From Taenia hydatigena (Eukaryota > Platyhelminthes > Cestoda > Cyclophyllidea > Taeniidae), in assembly GCA_036345935.2 (NCBI GenBank), contig JADWOT020000642.1:62001-126000 (forward strand): DNA of 64,000 bases, read 5' to 3'. The position numbers were made by a program, and so were the translations under genes. Positions 48,145 to 61,598 of this stretch are shown piece after piece. The notes beneath the pieces are model-generated. The model did not search any database and was not told the origin of the DNA. It saw nothing but the letters and a program-made list of their open reading frames with translations. Numbering within the stretch: the first letter of the stretch is position 1; the number at the start of each line of letters is the position of its first letter.

Positions 48145-50078
48145 CACGCCGATGCCTCATTCTCCACGGACATTAGTGAAGATAAAAACGACCGAGATTT
48201 AATTCAAATCTGCGATTATTACTGCTCGTGGAGATGATGATGTGTATATGAGGAAGTTTTTGCTCAAATTGTCAGTTTTATTTTACAATGATAGCCTAGA
48301 ATGGAATTCCTCCTGTTTTATACTCCTTTTCTAGACTCTTTTTATAGGCAAGCTAATAAATTTGAGGTATGCCATGATTAGTTTGGGCGGACGGGCAGTG
48401 TCATTTTAATCACCGCTCCACTACAATAGAAGGACTTATTTAGCTCTTCGCACGAAAATGCCTTGGCTCATTCTAACAACCGAATTCCAATTACAGACTC
48501 TGCTGAGTATTAATGTGATTCCCTAAGTTATGGTGAATACCTGATATCGTCACAATCATCAGCAAGCATCCCCTATGCTCTAATGCTTGAGTGCCGTAGT
48601 GGGCTTATTCTTGTAGTGAAGGTATGCATGCACCCATGTGCTTAAGGTAAGTAGGGTTCCATGATTAGTAATTCCTTTAGGCTAAATGATTCGATTAACG
48701 CTGCGGAGTTTTTGACTTTAGGGCAGCTAACTAATTGGTTGAGCATCAAATCTATAGTGGATCAGAAATAATACAATTTGCTAAACTACATATAGTTTGT
48801 GGTTTCAAACAAAGTGACGAATGCACTGAACGAATCGAACTTCAGGCTAACCCTAACTTACGGAGAGATAGCAAGATTAACGTCCAAGGGATGATGTGGA
48901 GATGCTATACAAGCTTGCCGGAGGCGTTCATTGGTGCAGGAGAAAGGCATGACCCTTGACTGGACAAAAAGTTCCCACAAACATACTATAAACATCATGA
49001 CACACCAAAATGAAGAGTCGGATTGGAACAAAACCTTCTGTCTTAATCCATAATCTGCTCCTTGATACTCGTAGGCTTGTTTGCACTTGATCACGGATTC
49101 ACTCAAGAAGCAGCTAGATTCATACAATGCTTACCAAAGTCACAAATTTTATTATTTGCGAAAATAAGTGAATGATTTGTGAGTGTTTGCGTGGCAGGTG
49201 CCTATTGCCAAAAAAACCCGCAAAATGAGCGGTAGTGTTGGCGTAACAATAAAGAACTGCGTAATCAAAACATAAGGAAGTGCAAATGTCTGCGATCGTT
49301 TTCGGTGAAAATCAAAATTTTGAGGTTAAGGACAGGATGACACACCCGCCTACACATTTATCATAGTTTCGTGGACCCTAAGTGACATGCATTTCTTTTG
49401 AGAGCAAAAATGTTAAATCTACTATAAAAAATGAGGCTCTTGTCAAGATTACCTCAAAGTCGTACTCAAAACGATTAGTGTTGTTTTAATTTGGGCCCTT
49501 AGCATAAATCATTGGCTTGAATGAACGTCAAGAGCTAGTCTGATCGCCACTAATAACAACGCTAGCAGGCGACACTGCTGACGCACCGAAAAAGTGATGT
49601 GTGTGATTATTGGTGGCACCAGTCGCGGGTGCGTACAAACGACATAAATAACTGCCATTTTGGAACATTTAAAGACTATAGCAAGTCTGCCGGTGAGAGG
49701 CCGCATAACGGGTGCAATGTGAATAATCTTGATTGGAAAAAGGCACAGTCATTGGCAATTTTGAAAAACAAACTGTGTAGTACATTGAGACTACTTTCCG
49801 TAGTTGATTTCAACTATTCTGGAGTATTTCAGAAGTGCTGATGAATTGCTCCACACAGAAGCCTTCCGAGCATCTATCAAACAGAGCAGCGATTTAAAAC
49901 TGAAGCTAATGATTACTTCAAAAAGCAGGCCCAGTTTTAACCTATATTTTGGTTCTTTCCTCACAAAAATCCCAAATATCGGTTATGCTGGAAAACTCCC
50001 TTTAAAAACCACACCCATCTTATTGTCATACTAAAGCGTAGCAACACCTTACTGAAATCATCTAAGCATCCATTTGAT

Positions 50079-51560
50079 TTCATTCGCGCTTCCGGTCCAT
50101 TACCATTCTCAGGCAGCAATATTTATGCAATTCTTAATTACCTGTGGAGTGGAGTACAGCCTGATCATGAATGTCATCTCTTCTACAGGATCTTTTAACG
50201 CGCCGGTCGCGTACAACACAACATAAGGCGCATCGCTCCAGTTATGCAAATAACTGCAAAATTGACAATGCGGAGAAGGCTCGCGTCCTAGCACAATTAA
50301 AATTTCGATGAGCTGGTTTTCTCAAACTTTTTTTGTAATTTAGCAAGTACAGTTAAATAATTGATTGGTTTCATTTAAAACCAAAATTTGACTTCATTAA
50401 GCTGCCTCATTCCGCACACAGCAAAATATTCGGTTTTGAACCAAAGACTTCTATGAGATCCATGTTAGAAAGCATCTGTTATTTTAATTCATGGCAATCT
50501 GAGGAATCAAAAGTTTGTTGGCGGCCAAAATACGTTCATTCAGTCGGTTCCGACATCGCAGTTCCTGTCCGATGAGGAAAGAAGGGCGAGCGCCGACAGC
50601 CGAGTAGGTCCCACCCGCTCGTCTCCCTTGCCCATGCAAACTCTACCACCCACACTCTCCATAACCCCCTTCCACTTACGCATTCCTTGCACAAATTTTT
50701 ACTTTCGTTTCCTCAATTCCCCCTTCCTTTTCTCCAAACTATACATGCCACTTTCCTTCTCCCGCTCACATCGTCCGAGTAGTAGGAGTAGCAGTAGCAT
50801 TCCTTTCCCTCCCACTCACTTATCCACTTGATCGCACGCACTTACTGAGTGCACCTTTTAGCCACTCCGCTCCTACCATCTCTTCTATCCCACCACCACT
50901 ACTTATAACCTGTTAGGAGAAGTCATTCTCTACCTCATACATTCATTTGCATATTCATTCAGTCATTTTGTCCACTTCATTTCTGCTTTGTTTACCAAGG
51001 CTAAGTTGCTGAGCAAATAAGGCAACCACCTATTTGAGCAGTTACTATCCTCCTATTATGACGTTGTTTCACTTCTCTTCGTCACACATATGTGACACAC
51101 ATTTATTAACAATTTACAACTTTCTCTCTAAGACATAACCACTGTCACCGTTTTCTTTTGCCTCAAGAACACGTTCATACATACGTATATACATACCTAA
51201 CTGTCTCTTCTTCTTCATCCTACCCAGCATCTCTTACTGCATCCTCGCCACTAACAACAGCACCGTCTGCCAGCTCCCAAATCTCTCATTTGGTAATTTG
51301 GTAAATATCTTACGGTTGCTAAACAAGTTTCTGTGTTTTTCATTTTAATAACAATCTCGCCGCCATCAAGTCTTATTTCTCATTTCGTTTTCCTACCACA
51401 TATATGTGGCACACATATTTGTTCATCACTTTTTCTTTTGCTTATGCTGCGAACAGTTTCTTTTGTTTCTTTTCTCAACACTGCCTACCTCCGTTCTTTC
51501 ATCTATAGAACGCAGCAGTTAGATGCTTGCAATTGACTTGCCTACGGTCCGATATTCGTC
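50079..51560. other. Right flank, pyrimidine-rich low-complexity DNA
   Basis: From about 50600 the + strand is rich in C and T with runs such as ccctcccactcact and tacatacgtatatacatacc. Two similar blocks about 312 bp apart (near 51084 and 51396, each with a CACATATGTG-like palindrome) suggest an old tandem duplication. No gene was recognised. Confidence 0.5.
51396..51410. repeat. Short perfect palindrome ccacatatatgtgg
   Basis: A 14-bp perfect palindrome with a related one (cacacatatgtg) 312 bp upstream. No known function can be assigned. Confidence 0.5.
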
Positions 51561-51743
51561 AGCCATCCATTCAACGCAGAATTCTCGCTACGTCTTCACC
51601 TGCAACACGCTTTGTTGTTGCTTGTTTCCTTCTTGGTATTGTTTGCGGCTACTTGGGTAGCCATTTTGTAGCCAGTGATGTTTCGGCACAGTACGTGACT
51701 TACAGTCCACCCTGTGATAAACACCTTTCCGAGGGCACTCAAC

Positions 51744-51833
51744 TCCACCTCCTCCTCCTCCTCCTCCTCCTCCTCCACTTTCTCCTCCTCCTCCTCCTCC
51801 TCCTCTTCCTCCTCCTCCTCCTTCTCTTCTTTT
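51744..51833. repeat. CTC triplet microsatellite
   Basis: About 90 bp of nearly uninterrupted ctc/tcc triplets with two short breaks. It yields poly-Ser, poly-Leu, poly-Glu and poly-Gly frames that are by-products of the repeat. A pure pyrimidine strand of this length can form triplex DNA. Confidence 0.9.
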
Positions 51834-54800
51834 ATCACTTCTACAAAGGTCTACACTTCCAATTTCAACCCACTCGTCCAGCACGTCATGAATAATGACT
51901 GCCAAGCAGCGATCCAGACAAGTTATTTCTTCTTCCATTCCAACACGTGCAAAGGCAGTTGGCGCCAAAAAGACGAAGACGACACGCGATGATGAATGCT
52001 CCTCCACCCAGGCCGAATAAGCAGTCCGCGCTACGTTAGGGCCACTGAAGAAGGGAGCATACATGCACGCAAAGCCATGCTAGCGCATGCCTTGCAGTTA
52101 ACCTCCTCCCATTCATAAGGGCCTTCCACTGTTCTTCATTCAACACGCACACACCTTGTCTCCCTATTCAATCATAATAATAAAGGCAATGCACGAGCAT
52201 GTAGACACGAACAGAATAATCCCTGTCAACTTAAATGTGTCTTCATCTTGCCATCGCACTCGCAGATTTTTGTGAGGCTGAGATCCTACGCAGATCGTCA
52301 ATTCGACGCCAACTACGCTCTCTTCCTCTGGTTTGAGCAAATGCACCCGCTATCCAGTGCAGTTAAGAACAACGTTACGCTGTCTACTGCACGCCATCGA
52401 GATTCAACCTAGGAGGCAAGGCGAGGCATGACAACGCTAGGTCAAGCATGAGCAAGATGCTGTTGTCAAATGTTTCACCCCAGTACTTTGACCTTATTTT
52501 CGATAGAGCAAATTGGAATAATCAAAGGCATTCATTCGTAAACACGTGATTACTTAGTGAGACGCTGTCGATGAATTGAATTAATAGCTCTAGGTAGACG
52601 CTGCTCTGAAGTTTTAATGCCCTAAACCCGGTGGAATGCCAAAAGCCCAGAGACAGAGCTGCCATGCATTTGTTGTGTTAATAACTGTCCTGCGTCATAC
52701 ACCTTTAATTTATGGAACATTCAGCACTTATGCATTCCTCAAAATCAGATTTTTTTTAATGGCTGTAATTGTGGATAAATTTAGATTCGCCGATTCGGAT
52801 TCCAAGCAGGAAAATCAAAAGGTTGACATTTTCGTTAAAATTATTGGTCGCAATGCCTCAGAATAGGTTGCTGCATACCACATTTGTAAGGTGTTTCCTA
52901 AGTAAAATTCGGATATTTTAGTTAAAACTTTAAACAAGTTCAAAACGCCAAAACTATGTAAAACCTAACTTCTGATAACCAATACATTAATGATTAGCCT
53001 GCAACTATGGTATAAACTTTATAATTTTTGCACGGATCGCAAAATAACTTGCTCTACTACGGAAGTCAATGATGCCGTTAAAATGAATTTTGTGCAATGC
53101 AACATGGTTACGTGTAGAAAGAGATAAATTGTGCTAAATTGTAGGTTTTCATTACTGTCTCTTCCAACGCCTCACTACTGACTTATTTCATCACACTAAG
53201 TGTTGGTAGAGTCATGTGCTCAACTTCAGAGATGTGGCTGGAAAATCAGTAGGGCATGATCGTGACAATCACTTTAGTCTGTGTGCATGGGTGCAGCATA
53301 ATTGGCTTCCACTTCACCCACACAAGTCGTACAAGTTTAGTTCACTCGTAACTCACCCTTGGCACCAGTGATGATCACCGCGAAACTTATTAATTTTCTA
53401 TCATTTATGCTTGCCTGAGATAAGGCGACGCATGCCTGCACCGCAGTGAGAGTGAGTTTTCGCCTCGGCTTGTACAAGAAACTCGCGGTTCTGAAGTAGA
53501 GAAGAGTGCGCAGAACTAAATTAGGCTAGCCAACGAGAGAAGGATAGCTTGATATTTGGCTCAGAGTTCGCCAATTATGGTTTTGAAAAGATGACACTGC
53601 CGTTCATTGCCACTACCTACATCTACTGATCCCGCAGCTGGCATCACTCCATTTTCGTATTAAGTAACATAAAGTAAAATGAAATGGAAAAGTGAATTGC
53701 TTGGCTTATGTGGCAGACCTTGTTCGATCAAAGGGTGTTTCGATTCGCCGCCAGTGGTTTCGTAACCATAGCATTTCTATTAATTCTATTTTACTGCTGT
53801 AACCAATTTCGCTAAAGACTTGAATTGGAAAGAAAAACACATCCTACGAGACCAATTGAACGTTCATGCACTTGTACTCATTTCGCCTTCGTTGATACTC
53901 ACAACGTTGCTATTTGGACTCGTGATCTCCGTCAGCACTTTCTCTTCAAATTGCCATAACGGCGAAGAACCAAATTATCAAAACCAAAGGCTGAAATTGT
54001 TTGAAGCATTTCTAAGTAGATTTTAAACTTTAACTGTCACCTTCGGAAGAAAACAGCTAAGTAGGATCAAATAGATGGGGTATCCGCTCGAAATGGGTTA
54101 ACCACCAGTACAGTATTCACATGCACAGTGCTCTTGAGGGTGTAAAAAAGGCAGGCTACTCCCCTCATAACACTGTATGCGCATTGGTAGCCAAACACGC
54201 TCCAAAGTGTTGCTAAATAATGCGCAAGTTGTCATGTTCCATCGCACTTCACTGCGTCCAGCCGTCTAATAATGCAATAGGCCACCGAGGAAAATTACAT
54301 CCAATGTGCCACGTTTCAATTAAATGACCATTTCTACGCGTGATCATGGGCGCTGTTGGGCAAACATTGCAAACCCAATAATAAGGACTGTCAAATAAAC
54401 GGCATTTTGCAACATTGACAGGAACCGTTTAAATTCCGCCAAGAAAAATATAAAATCGTTGAAAACCACATAAAAGAAATGATAGAGCATTGGCCTAACG
54501 TTCGTACTCCAATTGTAGCATGTCGCATAAGGATCACATTGTGACAACCTTTGGCATGCGACAGCATACCTTACGTGTGTGAGGTAGAAAAAAGCTTGGC
54601 TGGTATGTTAGCCTTTCAGCCATAAAGAGTCCTTAATTAAGGAAATGACGCTCCTAGATACGTATACAAACTCCGATGCACTCTTTGCACGATAGCTAAA
54701 TTTAAGGTGACACGAAAGCTGACCCGGGATTTCATCACGCAAGTCCACCTTAAAGTTCGTCCTTGCTCACTTCGATGCTTACAAGCGTGGTGGTTGATTG

Positions 54801-55224
54801 TGGAATGGCCCACACCAACCAACACCCAATAGCCTTTATTGTGTGAATGCAGAACTCGCCTTGTAGGTCAAGAACAGGATGCCTGATAGGCTATTGTGCA
54901 TGCATAGAAGCCTCATAAAGGCGTCAGGAGCTGTTAACGCAAAGTACTTCTGGATTTAAGATGGCATTTCCATTCTATCACGTTTTGCTGGTTTTCAGCA
55001 TTTTGGCTAAAGGACGTACAGAAGAATGTGGTAAGATGTCTTCTAAAGTTTAACTCTGACCACCACAAAGGAGGAATCATTCAATAAGTATTAGTATTCG
55101 TTGTATATGAGAAGTTTTCAGTGTGGTGATGCTTCACTTAAAAGGGAAAGAAGGAAGCAACCTTCGGTTTAGTGAGGCATCCCAAGCCTGGCTGAACGCC
55201 ACACAGAACTATAGGGAATAAGAT
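51834..55224. other. Right flank, no recognised gene
   Basis: Open frames are below 80 codons and unsupported. No FN3 or mucin motif was seen. AT-rich stretches occur near 52870-53130. Confidence 0.4.
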
Positions 55225-55330
55225 ATCTTGTTGTGGGATGCCCAGAGTCTCTTAGACAAATCAAAGACCGCCAGCAAAATGAGGCAGAATTGGAACGTCA
55301 TCTTCAATGCAATCACAACTCCTAGAGCAT
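55225..55330 (+). pseudogene. Module C fragment outside the palindrome
   Basis: The + strand reads GCPESLRQIKDRQQNEAELE, then RHLQCNHNS and a stop. The NEAEL-RHLQ core matches the copies near 41260 and 19990 with mostly silent changes. About 300 bp downstream (55650-55730) the frame HPRWDDVSIASERC loosely resembles the middle of module B, but that is weak. It shows that the module family extends into the flank. Confidence 0.5.
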
Positions 55331-58300
55331 TGATAGGAACGCGCCCTGACATTTCAGCCAGGAAGTTTTTAATTCTCCACCTGCATATGAACTTCTGGAT
55401 GCACGCACCAGGCGTAAGATGCATTCTTTGGTAATTGAAGCAATGGAAGCAAAGTGATGCGTAGATCCCGTATTTGTAAGTTACATGACACTGAGGCGAC
55501 AGTAATTAACGCAGAGTGTTCATCAGCATGAGTCACGTGGCCCTAGACAGATGGATTGACATGTATACACACGACCCTAGTGATGGGGCTCGAGGTTCTG
55601 GGGAGTGGCATCGCTTTTGGCACAGTTCCTTAGGTGTTGGATTACTTAATCTTAAGAATCGGCACAGATTGGTAAATCATCCACGGTGGGATGATGTTTC
55701 AATTGCATCGGAACGATGTGTCCCGAAGGAATGATTAGCAAGCATTGTAAAAAGTATGCGACATACTGTACTACTCTCACCGATTGTCTGCCTCTTGAAT
55801 TGTGCTAGGAGGTCCTCGTTGTATCTTGGCCATTATATTATATAAGGATTAGCCGCCACCTAAAACATGGCAGTAGTCCTAACGCCATCTAAGTATAAAT
55901 ATTCAGCCCACTGCCAATGCGTATTGTCACTTTCCGGCCTTGTAGAAACGCTGTCTCACAACATCCTCCACTAAACTGATTTGTTCATCGAGGTGAATGG
56001 ATGCAAGGCAACTCACAAATCTTTGGCGTGTGCTGTGCATTCTATGTGCCTTTATTCTTCCTCACTCACAATCATACTCGGATACCTGACCCGTTCCCTT
56101 GGGTTTCAAGACAAACAGGTCGCATTAATCTGTCCGGTAAATGGAAAGCTTTGGGCACTCAACTGTCACATGAAGTCCCGCCTGTGCAGCAGTTATCATT
56201 GACGAGCAAATCTGATAGCGTTTACAAAATGAGCAGCTTTTGAGCTAATTTCGAGACGCCTGTATTTCTTGATTAATTCATCTCCCAAGGTGCAGATGCG
56301 ATTTAAAGCCTTACCACTCTGAAGTCCGTTACCGCGCCTAATCAAATCTTGGTTCAACTGTAGTTGTCATCAGTCACATAACTCACCAAAATGTGATCGA
56401 TGCAATGATTTGCGCAATCATCTTGGGCCTTGGTCACGCGATTTATGCCCAATTAATCCACCTACCGGTCTCACGTGACTCATCACTAGGTCATTCGCAC
56501 ATCGATTTGTCACCTTCTAGAGCCACAACATCCATTATCACGTGGACAATGTTTTGTGGAGTGCAGCACTTTTGGGTTGCAGTAAGAGTATGGATCTAAG
56601 TCCAAGTTTCCGTATCATGTGTCGAAAGCTGACGCGCATGGTCAGGTGACTTCGCAACCGATCGACACTGATCCATGCCCATAAGGCAAGTTGCGGATAT
56701 CAATAGTTGATAAACATACTGATTTTTTCATGCTTTGCAAATTCGGATTGGCCTATGCAACAGTCTGCCATGGCGCACCCTATTGATCAGGCTCAAGGCT
56801 ACTCGATACTTCCAGCAAAACCGATGAAGAGCATTGACAGAATATTTCGCCTTCTAAGTAGCACACATGTCGTCGGTACACGTGCGCTTGGGCTCCAGAT
56901 GGAAGTCACTGGAAAGGTCCCAACTCCACACTTTATTCGCCCCTACTTTTCCTCCCTATTACTCACTTACCCGTCCACATACACTGCAACCCCAACTCAT
57001 CACTTGTTTGCGGCTCTGATTTAGACACCCTGTAAATGATTTCCTAACCATTTCCTCATCCATAAACAAGATTGATCAGAGGAGATATGACGGTTGCAAA
57101 AAGTGTTTTAGCCCTGGCAACAGTTATGGTTTCCTGCATGAAAGGTGACATGCTAAATGTTAAGTCACGGAGAAGATTTTAGACTGTTTTTGCTGACTTT
57201 CGAAACAGCGACACATTTAAATGCTGAAAAGAGATGGGAGGAGAGGTCTCTGGTCTTGTGTACACCAACTGGATTCCCTTAAAAGCAGGGCAGGGAGGTC
57301 AACACTCTTCTCTGTTACTCACTGTATCCCATTACTGGTCCACATTCCAGTGGTTGTGCATTGGGGAGGGGATGCTATGATAATACTGCTGCAAGTAGTA
57401 GACTGCCGTAACCCTCACCCACCATCCATACTGCCACTGCTAATGGAATCGGCCTCTACATCACGCTGCCCAGATGGAAACCAAAAATAACGGCTTGATT
57501 TGAAGAAGGCATCGATCAAATCATGCAATCATTTCATGAGATGCAAACCATGAGAATGGTGAATGGTTTTGAACTGCACAAACAACGGACATCACCAAAG
57601 GCCCAATCCGCTGTTTTTTCTTGATTTCTGGGCAGAGTTTCGGGACTGCAGGGGCAAAGATGGGAACATCGTAAGACTGCGCTGGTGTTGGGAGAAAAGA
57701 ATATAGGGACAGAGACGGAAGGGGAAAAGCGCATATGCAACTTACGGAACATTGGGACTTCCATACTCCGTCACCATGTCCAAGTCTAAAGTTTGGACGA
57801 CAAACATGAACGCTGCTTTGGCGACTCGAGGCGGCAGTACCACTACTATCACTAGCAAAGATGCATGACTTTGCTATACCACCTAATAACTCGTGTGGTT
57901 AAACGGTGATGCTGCAAATCTGCTATCACCAATCACAAACTGTACTAGGTTTAGTGCTTCATGCTCTAAGCCTCCGGACTCAAGTCGAAATGCTCCACTT
58001 TTGCCACTTGCACTCGCACCCACGCAAGCAGTTGTGGGCCAGATATTGCAGCATAAAACATGATGCAATGCGGCATGAGCCAAGTCTAAGGCTAGAACTG
58101 GGGCTATGCAGCTCCCACCCACCCCTAACAACTCTGATTATCCAGCTGAGTTTCTCAAGCACCTAGCTCTTACTACTGTAGAACCCACTTTTCTAAATAT
58201 CGGCCTCATTGCCTCTACAACCATCCACTTAATGACGAACCTTGCCCTAATCCTCTAGGCATTTGCCTCATTTTCTTCCCATGTTCTGGGTCCCATCAAT

Positions 58301-61300
58301 CCAGAACCTATCTCCTCCCCTCTACCTCACTCCTACACCCCATTTCTGGTTATTGGCACCTTGGCACCTGATTTTCCCCAAAACAACCTTAGTTCCTCTC
58401 CAAGTATTTAGCTTCCTTCATTCTGAAACACTGTTCTCTACCTATCTGCCTCAGTTCCTCTACAGCTATCTAGTTTTGTCACCGCATAGATAGAGCTTCT
58501 AGATATCTATTTTAGCAGCTCACCGTCTCTGGCCTCTACATGCACCTACACTTTATCCGTCAGGAACCCTCACTACACCACCCAGCGTTCGCTTACCTAC
58601 ATCTATCGAACGGGCAAAAGATAGGGATGGAGAATGGACAGCAGACAAGTGAACCTCGGGAGGTAAAAAGGCGCGTAGATATAATCAAGGGTTTGAGAAT
58701 CTAACCAAACAGCAAGTGAGTAAATAAATTATGGGGTTGGTGACAACAAAATAACCAAGTAGAAAGGCAACAAACTTACCACTTGATCTATTTCCGCTAC
58801 CTTACGAGACGTGGTCAAAGTCACGTGTTCATGCTGACTGTAAGTTTTGCAGATGGCTGAATTTGAGGTGCATAAAGTCTTTCGTCCAGTCTCAAGAATG
58901 AGCATTTCAGAACAAGTATGGGTCAAAATCAGTCGCCTAGTCGCCTCTACCCATTTGGAAGAATGCAACAAGCATTCGGCTGTGCATGTGGGACAAAGGA
59001 AATGTTTTGACTCAGAAGAACATCGTTTTAAGATGTGAACCTAAAAAGAACATTTTTAAGATAATTAGGTTGTGCCATTCATTATTTTGTGGTCAAGTTC
59101 TTTTTACATTTTATTCTAACGTGCTTTTTTAAGCAAAGTGCTTTAGGTTGCAGCGAAAAAGTCATTTAAGGTTCTAAACAACATTTAGGCAAAAGATTTG
59201 CTTGGTTTGTTGCCTTTTCTATAAAATTAACAATCTGTAAATAAAAAATGTGTTGTTATTTTTATTGGTTTCAAAGTCACTGGCTTTAGTATATTGTCTG
59301 TCGGTGTGGTGGACGTGGGAGTTATAGTGACGGTTGGATTTAGCTCAGGTAAGTCTTGATGGTCAGAAGGAGCTAAACTGTCAAAGGGATTATCTAGTAA
59401 TAAATAATTTGAATTTGAATCTCGTTAGTCCTCCGTACATTTCTCAGGTAAGAATGGCATCTGGTTTGTGAGTCGATTCGATGTTTTCGTTTCCCAATGG
59501 GCTCTGTGTACATGGTACGCTAGGAAATTCGCTCGTACTCCTTTCCTGGTTTGAGCGGAATTGCGTTGTCACTGTTGCGTTACCACAGTTTCTTTAGTCT
59601 CCATTTTGGTATAGCAACCCGTGCTTATTAAACACGGAAAGAGATTTGAGCATGCTCCTGTTCGTTGGTGAACTGCGTCATGTCTTCCGCTATTTCAGCA
59701 GGTGCAACCCAAACAAATCCAATTCGGGGTGGCAAAGACGTTGCTGCGAAGTATTCGTTAACATGCAGTCTACGTCGCCTTTAGATCAAGTGTCGGTCTG
59801 TCCATTTGATAGGTAGGGTTGTCGTAGGACTTCACCATATTGGCGATGATTTCTCTACATTTCCACTGTTTTGACAGGTGTGAGTATGTTGTTTGGGTCA
59901 GTGATTGTTGAAACTGGCACTTGGAACTCTGACACTCAAAATGGAGACGAACAACCACGTGAGGAGGTATACCAGCTCTATTATCTGCAAATTTTTCGAA
60001 GGACACAAACATCGCTGAGACTCTGCTGCTGGTCAGGGCGTTTTATTGATTGGCGATTGCTGACGAATCTTCGCTGGGACTGCTGGGCCTGCGAAATGCG
60101 CTGCGATACTTCAATTCCTGCGTTCGTGATGTGGTAGACAGAAAGGACCAAATGTCAGTGCAAATGAAGGACGTGGGTGCGTGGAGGAAGAGACTCGCTA
60201 ATTTACAAGCCCTCATAAGGGTGAGTTAGCTGGCAGTGGAAAGCCCCTAAATGATGCAATTCATTTGTCATCTATCTACTATGGTGAAATGCGCATCCCC
60301 ACCGTAAAGTGTAGCCTTTTTCATCTGTCGCAGACTGTGTTGCTCTTTACTTTCCTGTTTCCTATGTGGTCCACTTGTTCATGTAGACCTTGAACGAATG
60401 CCGTCCTACTGCTGCCACTGTTGCTGCTAGTTGTTTAGGTGCGTCATATGTACGTCAGGTTTCGGCAGGACTGATTTTGTGGTCATTATCATCCAATCAT
60501 GCCATTGACTGATTTTACACATTTGTGTCACAGGCCATGCCTCCTGTTTTCGTTATTCATTACAAAGGAATAACTGGCTTGCATTGGCCTGTTGCTTGTA
60601 TTATTGTTCCAGCCTAACCGAGAAGGGTGGTGCTTGGCAGGGTTTGGTGTGCGTACATGTGCTTTTAAGCAAATATGGTCAAGACCAGTCGGCAGAGTGT
60701 TTGTGTCAGTATTCTGGAGCTACCGTTACCGAATTGATCTTACTGCGTGTTGGTAAGTAAGGCACAGTAATCTGCGTCATGACTTGCACCAATATCAGCA
60801 GTAAAAGCATAAATCCTATCTTTCCCAAGTTAGAACTGTAGTGCAGACACTGCATGGGGCGTAGAGTAAGCATATTCAGGTTAAAATTGTGATTACAAAG
60901 TTACTCCTGTTTTACTTCTTCAAATTTACACGCTATTTGTGGCATACGCAGGTTTTGAGGACTATCAAGCGATTTTGTTGGTTGTTTCTGCTAATGTCAT
61001 CTTGTTTATAAACGAACAAACAATCAGGCAATGGGGCGAGAATTTGGGTTGAACTGACTTGGGTCAGAGTCACTTTGCATTTATCTTGGATTCGCATTTT
61101 CGTTGTTGTCGTCTTGCAGTCAAATAGGATTTCCATGCTGTTTTCAATAAACTACCGAAGTACGTTACTCGATATCGTTTTTGTGGTGGGTAATCGTGCT
61201 TCATTCTATTTATAACTATTCCAGATTTAAATTAAGGATATGGATAATCGTCGGAACCAATGTTAATTCCAATAGTGCCTCACGCAGTATCCGTGTTTTA

Positions 61301-61598
61301 CGCATGTTCAGTGCTTTAAGGTGTAGGTGTCTGTGTTCTGTGGAATGAACCGAAGGTACGCAAATACCTTTGCAACCTGTGTAGGATGTGATGACGCTGA
61401 ACGGAATTTGTTGTTAAAGCAGACGAACTGTCTCATTAATTCCTTTTGTTTTTCAATCACCGTTGAGATGTATTTGTCAATCTCTCATTGAATGTATTCT
61501 GGTGCACAAAATCATTCAAACCGCAATGATTTGCTTTGACTGTACAACTTGATTCCGTTGTTGGAAACCTTTAATCTATCTGTCCTCCTATTTCTTAG
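55331..61598. other. Right flank, no recognised gene
   Basis: Both strands were scanned for FN3, mucin units, reverse transcriptase, transposase and RNA genes, and none was found convincingly. The longest frames are near 105 codons. The 58200-58480 stretch is pyrimidine-rich. The region 59040-59280 is AT-rich. Confidence 0.4.

Larger units (their letters stand above)
30046..50078 (-). repeat. Right arm of giant inverted repeat
   Basis: This is the reverse-complement partner of 1-20034. It starts at acacgtttctggg (30046) and matches the left arm to position 50078, where the window's own start limits the comparison. Features described for the left arm occur here on the opposite strand at 50079 minus x (x below 12577) or 50080 minus x (x above). 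Sequence just inside 30046 does not resemble the sequence found at the equivalent place in the older paralogous unit, whereas that just outside 20034 does. This suggests that the 30045/30046 joint is the derived one. Confidence 0.97.
43191..50078. other. Right-arm outer region, no recognisable gene
   Basis: This is the mirror of 1-6888. Frames such as 44663-44914 and 46804-47046 on + are open but unsupported by splice sites, repeats or family similarity. Confidence 0.45.

Noticed and set aside
1..50078. Palindrome as a giant transposon with terminal inverted repeats
   Set aside because: No transposase, integrase or polymerase motif was seen in arms or spacer. The arms hold the same module array as the spacer and flank, and no target duplication is visible.
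50109..50294. Similarity of the first bases outside the right arm to 49600-49700
   Set aside because: A few shared short words (cagttattt, gtacgc, cgaccgg) are not enough to claim a repeat without an alignment.
51588..52064. Gly/Glu-rich and Ser/Leu-rich frames around the triplet tract
   Set aside because: They are by-products of the CTC microsatellite read in different frames.
59500..61500. Possible decayed retrotransposon
   Set aside because: Short frames on both strands looked protein-like, but no reverse transcriptase, endonuclease or RNase H motif could be found.
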